62,390 nucleotides of DNA from Roseicyclus sp041163945 (lineage in GTDB: Bacteria; Pseudomonadota; Alphaproteobacteria; Rhodobacterales; Rhodobacteraceae), in contig JBEAQJ010000126.1 in assembly GCA_041163945.1 (NCBI GenBank), positions 1 to 62,390 on the forward strand, read 5' to 3'. The first letter of the stretch is position 1. Each line of letters begins with the position of its first letter. The translations under genes were made by a program, and so were the position numbers. The notes beneath the pieces are model-generated. The model worked only from the letters and a program-made list of their open reading frames with translations, ran no database searches and was not told the DNA's origin. Below, piece after piece: positions 55,076-62,390 of this stretch.

Positions 55076-55864
55076 TCACAGATCGAATGTGGCAAAGACC
55101 GGCACATGGTCGGATGGCCGATCCCACCCGCGCGCGTCGCGCAAGATGCGGCTGCCATGCGCGGCGGCAGCGATGTCGCGCGACGCCCACACATGATCAA
55201 GCCGCCGCCCCCGGTCGGCCGCATCCCAATCCTGCGCGCGATAGGACCACCAGCTGTACAGCAGGCCCTGCGGAATGTCGGCGCGGGTCACATCGACCCA
55301 TGTGCCGGCTTCCTGCGCCTGCATCAGATGATCCACTTCGATCGGCGTGTGGCTGACCACTTTCAGCAGCTGCTTGTGGTTCCAGACATCGTCTTCGCGC
55401 GGTGCGATGTTCAAATCCCCCACAAGAATCGCGCGCTCGGGCCGGTCGTCCCCGAACCAGTCGCGCATCTCGGTCAGGAAATCGAGCTTGTGGCCGAACT
55501 TTTCGTTGATGTTGCGGTCGGGTTCATCACCGCCCGCTGGCACATAGACATTGTGGATCGTCACCCCGTTATCCAGCCGGGCCGCGACGTGACGGGCATC
55601 GCCCTTGCCGCAGAAATCGCGCTGGCCCGCATCGACCAGCGGCAACCGCGACAAGATCGCGACACCATTGTAGCCCTTTTGACCCCGTGCCACCATGTGC
55701 CGGTAGCCCAGCGCGGCAAACGTCTCGATCGGCATCTTGTCGACGGGCGATTTGCATTCCTGTAAGCACAGCACATCGGGGGCCTCGTCGGCCAGAAGCT
55801 TGGCCACCAGATCGGCGCGCAGCCGGACCGAGTTGATGTTCCAGGTGGCAAGGGTAAAGGGCAT
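55076..55864 (-). CDS. xth: Exodeoxyribonuclease III
   Basis: A 262-residue Mg-dependent AP endonuclease/3' exonuclease. Motifs: LATWNINSVRLR, LCLQECKSP with the metal Glu, GDLNIAP, RRLDHVWAS and SDHVPVFATF with the catalytic His. It leads the minus-strand group with thioredoxin-TPR, LON and Trm112, 67 bases before the next gene. Confidence 0.97.
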   Translation of the reverse strand: MPFTLATWNINSVRLRADLVAKLLADEAPDVLCLQECKSPVDKMPIETFAALGYRHMVARGQKGYNGVAILSRLPLVDAGQRDFCGKGDARHVAARLDNGVTIHNVYVPAGGDEPDRNINEKFGHKLDFLTEMRDWFGDDRPERAILVGDLNIAPREDDVWNHKQLLKVVSHTPIEVDHLMQAQEAGTWVDVTRADIPQGLLYSWWSYRAQDWDAADRGRRLDHVWASRDIAAAAHGSRILRDARGWDRPSDHVPVFATFDL

Positions 55865-55946
55865 CGGCGGGCTCCGGCAGCGGTCATCGGCAGAACCCCC
55901 GATCTAGCGGGCCGCGCCCCGGATGGCCAGACATCACCGCCGAGCC

Positions 55947-55978
55947 AAAAATACGGCCCGAACCATCGGGTCCGGGCC
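55947..55978 (-). terminator. Rho-independent terminator on the minus strand
   Basis: GGCCCGGACC/GGTTCGGGCC (69-78 and 55-64 of the 559xx block) pairs over 10 bp with a 4-base loop only in the minus-strand RNA, where the odd pair is G-U; on the plus strand it would be A-C. It is followed by TATTTTT. It lies 85 bases past the response-regulator stop and 54 bases past the FNR-type site, so it ends the regulator's message and/or a short RNA. Confidence 0.85.
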
Positions 55979-56031
55979 AGTCCAACAGGGAGGTAACGCG
56001 CCCACCCTCGCGCACAATCCAGGGTTGTTCC

Positions 56032-56045
56032 TTGATCTGGATCAA
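56032..56045. promoter_or_regulatory. FNR/FnrL-type binding site
   Basis: The sequence TTGATCTGGATCAA is an exact match to the FNR consensus TTGATNNNNATCAA. It is between the response-regulator stop (56064) and the xth start (55864), 168 bases before xth. The classical target is a promoter about 41 bases from the site; no coding gene starts there on either strand. A short CCCGC/GCGGG hairpin (56047-56059) touches it. Confidence 0.7.
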
Positions 56046-56063
56046 CCCCGCAAAGCGGGCGCG

Positions 56064-56750
56064 TCACGCCACCAGGCGATAGCCCCCGCTTTCGGTGACC
56101 AGAAGCCGCACGTTGCTGGGATCGGGTTCGATCTTTTGGCGCAGCCGGTAGATATGGGTTTCCAGCGTGTGGGTGGTTACACCCGCGTTGTAACCCCAGA
56201 CCTCGTGCAACAGCACCTCGCGGGCAACGACGCCATCCTGGGCCCGATACAGGTACTTCAGGATGTTCGTTTCCTTTTCGGTCAGGCGGATTTTCTTGGC
56301 GGTTTCGGTTTCCAGCAGTTTCATGGCGGGCTTGAAGGTATAGGGCCCAAGCTGGAACACCGCATCCTCGCTTTGTTCATGCTGGCGCAATTGGGCACGG
56401 ATGCGCGCCAAAAGAACCGGAAAGCGGAACGGCTTGGTCACATAATCATTGGCCCCGGCATCGAGCCCCAGAATGGTGTCGGCATCGCTGTCATGGCCTG
56501 TCAGCATCAAGATCGGGCATTTCACGCCTTGCTTGCGCATCAGGCGGCACAATTCGCGCCCGTCCGTATCGGGCAAACCCACATCCAGGATCACCAGATC
56601 ATACAGCGCTTCCTTGGCGCGCTGCAGGCCCTGCGCGCCGGTGGCGGCTTCGAACACGTCGAATTCATCGGTCAGCACAAGCTGTTCGCTCAGCGCCTCG
56701 CGCAGGTCGTCGTCATCATCGACAAGCAGGATCTTTTTCAGCGTGGCCAT
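56064..56750 (-). CDS. OmpR-family response regulator
   Basis: A 228-residue regulator: receiver domain with the acidic pocket (LLVDDDDDL) and phospho-acceptor D56 in LVILDVGLPDTDG, the Lys in NDYVTKPFRFP, and a C-terminal winged helix (about 130-225) with ETHIYRLRQKIEPDPSNVR. The sequence is very like CenR-type envelope regulators of alphaproteobacteria, named here as a possibility only. No partner histidine kinase is adjacent. Divergent from ribA; start supported by GGAGCCGCCG upstream. Confidence 0.93.
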   Translation of the reverse strand: MATLKKILLVDDDDDLREALSEQLVLTDEFDVFEAATGAQGLQRAKEALYDLVILDVGLPDTDGRELCRLMRKQGVKCPILMLTGHDSDADTILGLDAGANDYVTKPFRFPVLLARIRAQLRQHEQSEDAVFQLGPYTFKPAMKLLETETAKKIRLTEKETNILKYLYRAQDGVVAREVLLHEVWGYNAGVTTHTLETHIYRLRQKIEPDPSNVRLLVTESGGYRLVA

Positions 56751-56812
56751 CGGCGGCTCCTTTGTCGCGGTCTGTGTCAAACTTTGCCGCTTCAGGGAAT
56801 TTGGCAAGCCTT

Positions 56813-56827
56813 TGACATGCGTTGTCA
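56813..56827. promoter_or_regulatory. Inverted repeat in the response-regulator / ribA promoter region
   Basis: TGACA-TGCGT-TGTCA is an inverted repeat between the two divergent genes, 63 bases from the regulator start and 64 bases from ribA. The left arm also resembles a -35 box (TTGACA). The binding protein is unknown; autoregulation is one option. Confidence 0.35.
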
Positions 56828-56890
56828 CGGCCTCGTGTCGGAACGCGCGGAAATGTTTCAAATTGCGCGCGCGCCGGGTATGGATGCGCC

Positions 56891-57982
56891 ATGAGCCTTT
56901 TGCCCACCCCTGCCGAACATGCCGCGCGCGCGCGATCCGATCTTCGGGTCGGGCTGCCGGTGGTGCTGGGGGCGGGAACGGCCGGGATCGTGGTGCTGGC
57001 CGCCGAAACATTGGCCGAGCCGCGTCTGGCGGCGCTGCGCAGCCTGCCCGGACAGCCGGTTGTGGCGATCACACAGCGGCGGGCCGAAACGCTGAAAGCC
57101 CGGGCCTATGACGGCGATCTGGCCCGGCTAGTGCTGCCCGGCGACACCGGCGCCGAATGGGTGCGCGCGCTGGCCGACCCCGCGCGCGATCTGGATGCGC
57201 CGCTCAAAGGGCCGTTGATCAGCCAGCGCGACGCGGACGCGGGCCTGCACCGATTGGCGCTGGCGCTGGCGAAATCGGCCCAGCTTTTGCCCGCCGTCGT
57301 GGCGCTGGATACCGACCGCCCCGCCGCCCTGGCCGCCGCGCTGCAGGCCGTGCTGCTGGATCCGGGCCAACTGGCGGCGGATCTGGCCCACCATCACCCG
57401 CTGTTGCCGGTGGCCGCCGCCCGCCTGCCGATGGAAGCCGCCGAAGCAGGCCGGCTGCATATCTTTCGCCCCGAAAACGGCGGGGTCGATCACTATGCCA
57501 TCGAGATCGGTCGCCCTGACCGCAGCCAACCCGTGCTGGCGCGGCTGCATTCGGCCTGTTTCACCGGTGATGTGCTGGGCAGCCTGAAATGCGATTGCGG
57601 GCCGCAACTGCGCAGCGCATTGGCCGAAATGGGGCGCGCCGGCGCGGGCGTGTTGCTGTATCTCAACCAAGAAGGGCGCGGGATCGGGCTTGCCAACAAG
57701 ATGCGCGCCTATTCGCTGCAAGATCAAGGCTTTGACACGGTCGACGCCAACCATCGGCTGGGCTTCGAAGATGATGAACGCGATTTCCGCATCGGTGCCG
57801 ACCTGTTGCGCAAGATGGGCTTTGGCGCGGTTCGGCTGATGACCAACAATCCCGCGAAGGTGGCGATGATGCAGGCCGAAGGCCTGAGCGTGGCCGAACG
57901 CGTGCCCCTGATCACCGCCAGCAACCGGCACAATGCGCATTACCTGTCGACCAAGCGCGACAAATCGGGGCATCTGCTGTGA
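56891..57982 (+). CDS. ribA: GTP cyclohydrolase II with a non-standard N-terminal domain
   Basis: A 363-residue protein. The C-terminal two thirds is GTP cyclohydrolase II, the first step of riboflavin synthesis: RLHSACFTGDVLGSLKCDCG holds the zinc cysteines and YLNQEGRGIGLANKMRAYSL, VDANHRLGFEDDERDF are typical. The N-terminal approximately 150 residues lack the acidic/His sites of DHBP synthase (RibB), so it is not a bifunctional RibBA. It is coupled by GTGA to a YkuD gene. The ATG at 56891 is chosen; its ribosome site is weak. Confidence 0.93.
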   Translation: MSLLPTPAEHAARARSDLRVGLPVVLGAGTAGIVVLAAETLAEPRLAALRSLPGQPVVAITQRRAETLKARAYDGDLARLVLPGDTGAEWVRALADPARDLDAPLKGPLISQRDADAGLHRLALALAKSAQLLPAVVALDTDRPAALAAALQAVLLDPGQLAADLAHHHPLLPVAAARLPMEAAEAGRLHIFRPENGGVDHYAIEIGRPDRSQPVLARLHSACFTGDVLGSLKCDCGPQLRSALAEMGRAGAGVLLYLNQEGRGIGLANKMRAYSLQDQGFDTVDANHRLGFEDDERDFRIGADLLRKMGFGAVRLMTNNPAKVAMMQAEGLSVAERVPLITASNRHNAHYLSTKRDKSGHLL

Positions 57983-58491
57983 AACGGACAGATCTGGTGC
58001 TGACCCCCATGGGGCTGCGGTTCCGGGGGCGGGTGTTTGCCTGCACCATCGGGCGGTCCGGGGTCACGCGATCCAAGCGCGAAGGGGACGGCGCAACGCC
58101 AGCGGGGGTGCACCGGATCGTGGGGTGCCTCTATCGCCCCGACCGCATGGCGCGACCCTGCGACTGGGCGGTGCCGATCCGGCCCGGCGATCTGTGGTGC
58201 GACGATCCCCGGCACGAAGACTACAACCTGATGGTGCGTGCGCCCTTCGCCGCCCGGCATGAATGTCTGCGCCGGGCCGACCCGCTGTACGACATCGTCC
58301 TGATCACCGATTGGAACTGGCCCCAAGCCGAACGCGATCGGGGTTCGGCCATTTTCATCCATGCCTGGCGCAAGCCGGGCCATCCGACCGCGGGCTGCGT
58401 GGCGCTGGATCCGGTCGATCTGGCGTGGATCGTGGCGCGCATCGGGTTTCAGACGCGGCTGGTCGTGCCCGAAACGCTGGCTGCGCGCTAA
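57979..58491 (+). CDS. YkuD-type L,D-transpeptidase-like protein without signal peptide
   Basis: A 170-residue protein starting at a GTG that overlaps the ribA stop. The YkuD pattern is seen as H128 in AIFIHAWRKPG and C140 in TAGCVALD; the Ser-x-Gly-Cys is here Ala-Gly-Cys after Thr. There is no hydrophobic leader, so export is uncertain, unlike the exported transpeptidase at 15.0-15.6 kb. It ends 3 bases before the convergent YggS gene. Confidence 0.88.
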   Translation: MKRTDLVLTPMGLRFRGRVFACTIGRSGVTRSKREGDGATPAGVHRIVGCLYRPDRMARPCDWAVPIRPGDLWCDDPRHEDYNLMVRAPFAARHECLRRADPLYDIVLITDWNWPQAERDRGSAIFIHAWRKPGHPTAGCVALDPVDLAWIVARIGFQTRLVVPETLAAR

Positions 58492-58494
58492 AGC

Positions 58495-59148
58495 CTAGTC
58501 ATAGGCCCGTTCGCCGAAAATCGCCGAACCGACGCGCACATGGGTGGCACCCATGGCAATCGCGGTTTCGAAATCGCCCGACATGCCCATGGACAGCCCC
58601 GACAACCCGTTGCGCGCGGCCATGTCGGCCAGCATCGCAAAATGGGGGGCGGGGTCGTCTTCGGCGGGGGGGATGCACATCAGCCCCACCAGCGGCAGGC
58701 CAAGCGCCCGCACCTCGGCGATGAAGGCATCGGCCGCCTCGGGCAAAATGCCGGCCTTTTGCGGCTCGGCCCCGGTGTTGACCTGCACGAACAGATCGGG
58801 GGATTGGCCGCGCTCATCGGCCAGACGGGCCAGCGTGGTGGCCAGCTTGGGCCGGTCCAGCGTGTGGATCACATCGAACATCTCCACCGCCTGTCGGGCC
58901 TTGTTGGTCTGAAGCGGCCCGATCAGATGCAGCGTTACCCCGGAAAAACGGGCCTGAAACGGCGGCCAGCGGCTGGCCGCTTCCTGCACCCGGTTTTCAC
59001 CAAAGATGCGCTGGCCGGCTGCCAACACCGCCTCGACCCGGTCGGGCGGCTGCACCTTGGATACGGCAATCAAGCACACCGATCCAGGCGGGCGCCCGGC
59101 GGCTGCGGTGGCATCTTTGATGCGGCTCTGAATATCGATCAATCCCAT
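58495..59148 (-). CDS. YggS/PLPBP family pyridoxal phosphate homeostasis protein
   Basis: A 217-residue alanine-racemase-fold protein that binds PLP but has no known racemase activity. The PLP Lys is K31 in LIAVSKVQPP; IFGENRVQEA, HLIGPLQTNKAR and GLSMGMSGDFETAI are family features. It helps balance vitamin B6 and amino-acid levels. It is after a terminator that closes the TPR-sulfotransferase message. Confidence 0.95.
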   Translation of the reverse strand: MGLIDIQSRIKDATAAAGRPPGSVCLIAVSKVQPPDRVEAVLAAGQRIFGENRVQEAASRWPPFQARFSGVTLHLIGPLQTNKARQAVEMFDVIHTLDRPKLATTLARLADERGQSPDLFVQVNTGAEPQKAGILPEAADAFIAEVRALGLPLVGLMCIPPAEDDPAPHFAMLADMAARNGLSGLSMGMSGDFETAIAMGATHVRVGSAIFGERAYD

Positions 59149-59169
59149 GCCGCCAGCTTAGGCCAAAAG

Positions 59170-59198
59170 AAAAGAGCGGGCGCAAGGCCCGCTCTTTT
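59170..59198 (-). terminator. Terminator after the TPR-sulfotransferase gene
   Basis: A perfect 12-bp stem AAAAGAGCGGGC/GCCCGCTCTTTT with a 5-base loop. U tracts are formed on both strands, and it lies 51 bases past the sulfotransferase stop. Confidence 0.88.
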
Positions 59199-59248
59199 GC
59201 AAATCTCCATCCCACCGGGGTTTTGCCGCATGGGCGGGTCGCCAAAAC

Positions 59249-61420
59249 CTAGCGATCGTTTTGGTCGATGGGGCCAAGCGCCTCCAACATCGGCGTCAGC
59301 TCGGCCTCGTAGCGTTTCCAACCGGCAAGCGAGCCCCGTGATATCGGCTGGCGCACCTGAAACAGGCTGAGCGTATCCACCTTGCGGCGGTTTTCGTGGA
59401 ATTTCAGGCAGGCGTCATCCCATTCCAGCCCACAGGCGGCAATCAGCGCGCGGGTCTGCGGTTCGGGGTCGGCGACAAGCGCTTCGTAGCTGATCTCGTA
59501 GAACCCGCCCGGCAGGCGATCACGCCAGAATTCGATCATCTGCTCGAAGCTGCGCCAATACCGGGCCAGATCCTGTTGATCATAGGCATACAGATGTGTG
59601 CCGTCGGGAAACTTGTTCTTGTAGATCGACAGCAGCGTGTCGCGCGGGTCGCGTCGAACCACGATGAACCGCGCCTTGGGCAGTGCAAGGCGGATCAGGC
59701 CCATGAACAGATAGGTCTGGATCGATTTGTCGGTCACATGCAGCGCTGTCGGAAAACGCGCCTGCAAGATCGCCGCGTAGTCGTGGCCAAGGCGCGCGAT
59801 TTCTTCGTGTGAAAGGGCCGAAACATGGCGCAGCCCGCCAGCACCCCCTTGCAACAAAAGCGCTTGGGCCACACGCGTTCCTTCGCCGACCTCACCCGCG
59901 CCTTCCACCTGCGCATGGCTTGAGATGATCTGTTCGACCAAGGTCGTGCCGGACCGGGGCATGCCGGTGACAAAGATCGGCGCGTAATCCGTCGTGCCCG
60001 CCACGGATGCGGCGGCAAAATCGAAACCGTCTTGCGCGCGGATCGTTTCGGCGATTTCGGCAAGCCTTTGGCCGATATCCCAAGGGTAGGCTTTGCGGAT
60101 CAGCGCATTGGCGGCGTTGAGATAGCCGAACACCTCGGCATATTGGCGCGTGTCTTCCAGCGCCTTGGCAATGGCAAACCCAAGATTGGCGCGATCCATG
60201 TCCGGTGTCGATGGGTCGTCGAAGCGCGCCCGCATCTGTTCAAGGATCGGATCATCGGGGGTGATCTTGTGGGAGGCAATGAACAAACGGTAGGTTTCAC
60301 CGTTCGCCGGTTCCAGCTGCATGGCCCGCCGAAACCAGATCGCCGCCTCGTCGAACCGGCCAAGCGCCTGCAAGAGCCCCGCCTTGCCCGCCACGGCCAG
60401 CGGCAGATCGGGCAAGATCTGTAGCGCGCGGTCGAAATTGGCCATTGCGGCGTCTTCCTGGCCCAGCCTGGCCTGCGCTTGTGCCAGCATGGCCCGGGGT
60501 TCGGGGGCAAGATCGCCCTCGGCGGCCTCGGCCGCCAGAAACGCAGCCACGGCACCGGCGGGATTGCGACGCCGGGTTTCGGCAGCACCTTTGGCAAGCC
60601 AAGCGCCCGGATTTTTGGGGGCGATCGAAAGCGCACGATCGATGAAGCGCAGCGCGATATCGGCATCGCCCAGCCGCGTCAGGGCCCGACCCAGCGCCAC
60701 CAGCGCCGGCAGATTGGCGGGCGTCAACATCACCGCGCGGCGCAACGGGCCAACCGCATCATCGACGCGGCCCATATCCAGCAAGCAGCGCCCCAGATTG
60801 GCATGCGCTTCGGCATAGGACGGATCGATGCGAACAGCGAGCCGAAAGGCGGCCAATGCCGCGTCGCGCCGGCCCAACCCATCTTCGGCCGAGGCCAGCA
60901 TATTGGCGACCACCGCAGCCTTTGGGGCGCGCTTGAGCAAGGCAGCGGCCAATCGCACCGCTTGGTCGTAACGGCCCTGGCCCAGCAGCGCGACAAGGCG
61001 CGACATCTCGGCCGGGGGCACGCCACCCGTGGCGGGGCGGCTGATGGCCCGAGCCGAACCGAAACGATCCTGCAGCGGCAGGCGCAGGGATGGGCCAAGC
61101 GGCGCCGCCTTGATGGCGGCAAGGAAATCCTGTTCCACACCGGGATCTGCGGCCAGTGCGGCGGCATCGGCCCAAGCAGCCCAAATTGCGGGTTCGGCCG
61201 GCTTTAGCCGGGCTGCCGCCTGCAAATGGGCAACGGCACGATCGATACGGAACGCCTCGGTGAACAGGCGGCCGATCTGGAAATGCACTTCGGGCAAATT
61301 CGGGTTGGTTTCGACGATACGCCCATAGAGTTTCAGCGCGGCTTCCGCCGCGCCCGACGCCTGCAGGCGCTGCGCTTCGGCATAGGTCTGCCGAATGTCG
61401 GCGGTGGACAGGATCGTCAT
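59249..61420 (-). CDS. TPR protein with C-terminal sulfotransferase domain
   Basis: A 723-residue protein. About residues 5-400 hold a run of TPR-like helix pairs (for example DPSYAEAHANLGRCLLDMGR and ALGRFDEAAIWFRRAMQLEP). From about 480 a sulfotransferase domain follows: the PAPS loop FVTGMPRSGTTLVEQI, the 3'-phosphate site ARFIVVRRDPRDTLLSIY, and YEALVADP. The acceptor is unknown; similar fusions act on peptides or glycans in eukaryotes (TPST-like), but no bacterial substrate is set. No signal peptide. It lies downstream of the porin. Confidence 0.88.
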   Translation of the reverse strand: MTILSTADIRQTYAEAQRLQASGAAEAALKLYGRIVETNPNLPEVHFQIGRLFTEAFRIDRAVAHLQAAARLKPAEPAIWAAWADAAALAADPGVEQDFLAAIKAAPLGPSLRLPLQDRFGSARAISRPATGGVPPAEMSRLVALLGQGRYDQAVRLAAALLKRAPKAAVVANMLASAEDGLGRRDAALAAFRLAVRIDPSYAEAHANLGRCLLDMGRVDDAVGPLRRAVMLTPANLPALVALGRALTRLGDADIALRFIDRALSIAPKNPGAWLAKGAAETRRRNPAGAVAAFLAAEAAEGDLAPEPRAMLAQAQARLGQEDAAMANFDRALQILPDLPLAVAGKAGLLQALGRFDEAAIWFRRAMQLEPANGETYRLFIASHKITPDDPILEQMRARFDDPSTPDMDRANLGFAIAKALEDTRQYAEVFGYLNAANALIRKAYPWDIGQRLAEIAETIRAQDGFDFAAASVAGTTDYAPIFVTGMPRSGTTLVEQIISSHAQVEGAGEVGEGTRVAQALLLQGGAGGLRHVSALSHEEIARLGHDYAAILQARFPTALHVTDKSIQTYLFMGLIRLALPKARFIVVRRDPRDTLLSIYKNKFPDGTHLYAYDQQDLARYWRSFEQMIEFWRDRLPGGFYEISYEALVADPEPQTRALIAACGLEWDDACLKFHENRRKVDTLSLFQVRQPISRGSLAGWKRYEAELTPMLEALGPIDQNDR

Positions 61421-61516
61421 GGCCCCCCCATGCGGCGCATCAAGCCAAAGGGCCCGATGTGCGGCCCTATCGCGCCATCCCCGGGCAGCGGCACGCGCGC
61501 GGCGTCAGACATGAAA

Positions 61517-61539
61517 GGAGCGGGCACATGGCCCGCTCC
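61517..61539 (-). terminator. Porin terminator
   Basis: A 9-bp stem GGAGCGGGC/GCCCGCTCC with a 5-base loop, followed by TTTCATG on the minus strand, 24 bases past the porin stop. Confidence 0.82.
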
Positions 61540-61563
61540 GTCCCATTGATCCGGCAAAAAGGA

Positions 61564-62390
61564 TCAGAACGACAGGCCGAGACCGGCCGACCAAGTCGAC
61601 GCGGTGGTGCCGTCAGCTTTGTCGCTGTCGCCGTAGCCGACCATGATAACGGCGCCGCCGCCCAGATCATAGTTCGCGGCCAAACCAAAGCCTGAATTCT
61701 CGTTGCCGTTGACCAGTTCATAGACGCCATAGTTGGCGGTCAGGGCAAGATCGCCGATCGAGTAGCCAACGCCCAGCGCCATGTGGCTGTCGTTGGCCGT
61801 TGCGGATTGGCCATCCAGATCCGAGTAGTTCGCCACAAGGTCGATGCCACCGGTCGTGATCTTGCCGCTCAAGCCCATGATGCTGCGTGCGCCGCTGTCC
61901 TGGTAGCCAAAGCCAAGGCTGACCGCCGAAGCGCCCATGTTGCCCGACCATTTCACACCCAGGCCCAGGATGCTGTCGGCACCAGCGTCGGAATCGAGTT
62001 CCGCCGACACGCCGACGGCAAAGGCGCCAAAGGCATAGTCATAGCGCGCGATCAAGCCATCGCCGGCGGCTGAGTCAGACGTGCCATCAAGACCGGAGTT
62101 GCCGCTGTAACCAGCATGCGTCGTGTGATCATCGGCCAGCGACGTCAGCATGGCCACTTCGGTCATCGCCCAGTCAAAGGCGCCATCGGTGTCGCCCATC
62201 GTGACGGTGCCGAATGCGCCCCGGATGAAGACCGACTCGTTGTTGAAGCCATTGGCTGCGCTGCCGCCAACGGAGGACGAGTTGTTCACTTCGTCCAGAT
62301 CGATCGTCGCGCCGAAAGACAGGCCGTTTGCGGTTTCGCCCGACAGCCGGAACGTCACGTCGATGTCGGTGTGAAAGCGCGCGCCGATCG
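61564..62390 (-). CDS. Porin, partial (N terminus beyond the window)
   Basis: The C-terminal 275 or so residues of a trimeric beta-barrel porin of the Rhodobacter type (Porin_4). The chain has alternating beta strands, many Gly/Asp/Ser, a FNNESVFIRGAFGTVTMGDTDGAFDW block (eyelet region) and ends in Phe (WSAGLGLSF), the outer-membrane sorting signal. The frame runs unbroken to the last base, so the start is not included. A strong terminator follows. Confidence 0.9.
   Translation of the reverse strand, partial: IGARFHTDIDVTFRLSGETANGLSFGATIDLDEVNNSSSVGGSAANGFNNESVFIRGAFGTVTMGDTDGAFDWAMTEVAMLTSLADDHTTHAGYSGNSGLDGTSDSAAGDGLIARYDYAFGAFAVGVSAELDSDAGADSILGLGVKWSGNMGASAVSLGFGYQDSGARSIMGLSGKITTGGIDLVANYSDLDGQSATANDSHMALGVGYSIGDLALTANYGVYELVNGNENSGFGLAANYDLGGGAVIMVGYGDSDKADGTTASTWSAGLGLSF

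Noticed and set aside
56822..56890. A longer RibA starting near 56822
   Set aside because: The extra residues overlap the likely promoter repeat and are not conserved; the ATG at 56891 fits.

Overview
The window is a GC-rich chromosomal segment from an alphaproteobacterium, most likely a Rhodobacteraceae (Rhodobacter/Roseobacter-type) member. The evidence is the protein sequences (rplT/rpmI-pheST, pnp-rpsO, DUF1244, DUF1674, DUF3035, HspQ, a MutL with an endonuclease motif, a Rhodobacter-type porin), GC-rich codon use throughout, and many ATGA/GTGA/TTGA start-stop overlaps. It is almost entirely chromosomal core with a few accessory genes. No IS element, prophage, CRISPR array or rRNA operon was seen.

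Layout. 1-336: an A+T-richer flank abutting the 3' end of an elongator tRNA-Met gene, possibly the edge of an integrated element. 0.4-4 kb: NAD(P)H oxidoreductase, an Lrp regulator divergent from alanine dehydrogenase, MscL, YtoQ. 4-10.7 kb: a minus-strand block pheT-pheS-rplT-rpmI, small envelope proteins and pyruvate kinase, with a LacI-type palindrome before pyk. 10.8-15.6 kb: N-formylglutamate amidohydrolase, DUF1244, RluA-type pseudouridine synthase, an unassigned GSGP-motif protein, aldehyde dehydrogenase and an L,D-transpeptidase. 15.9-25.7 kb: PhoX, then pnp-rpsO and truB-rbfA, separated by an RTX protein, a fluoroacetate-dehalogenase-like hydrolase and DUF1643. 25.8-27.3 kb: dapB and small proteins. 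27.4-39.3 kb: a long collinear run rsmB, heparinase-like, purH, lspA, DUF3035 lipoprotein, two M16 proteins, mutL, rmuC.

39.4-45.7 kb: thiolase, a STAS/HATPase partner-switch pair, gamma-glutamyltransferase plus rhodanese, HspQ, an AEC transporter and a lytic transglycosylase lipoprotein. 45.7-55.9 kb: minus-strand lolA-ftsK-aminotransferase-amidase, then a UbiH-type monooxygenase (plus) facing a Trm112/LON/thioredoxin-TPR/exonuclease III group. 55.9-59.1 kb: an OmpR-type response regulator divergent from ribA-ykuD, with a perfect FNR-type palindrome beyond the regulator's 3' end. 59.2-62.4 kb: a TPR-sulfotransferase and a porin cut by the window end.

Functionally the segment covers translation and RNA decay (PheST, L20, L35, S15, PNPase, TruB, RbfA, RsmB), cell envelope (MscL, LspA, LolA, FtsK, transpeptidases, porin), central carbon and cofactor metabolism (Ald, Pyk, PurH, RibA, DapB) and DNA repair (MutL, RmuC, Xth). 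No complete new system stands out. The points most worth a second look are the FNR-type site with an adjacent strand-specific terminator, the near-palindromic operator in front of pyk, the dehalogenase-like enzyme with an Asp-to-Glu change, and the orphan partner-switch pair.
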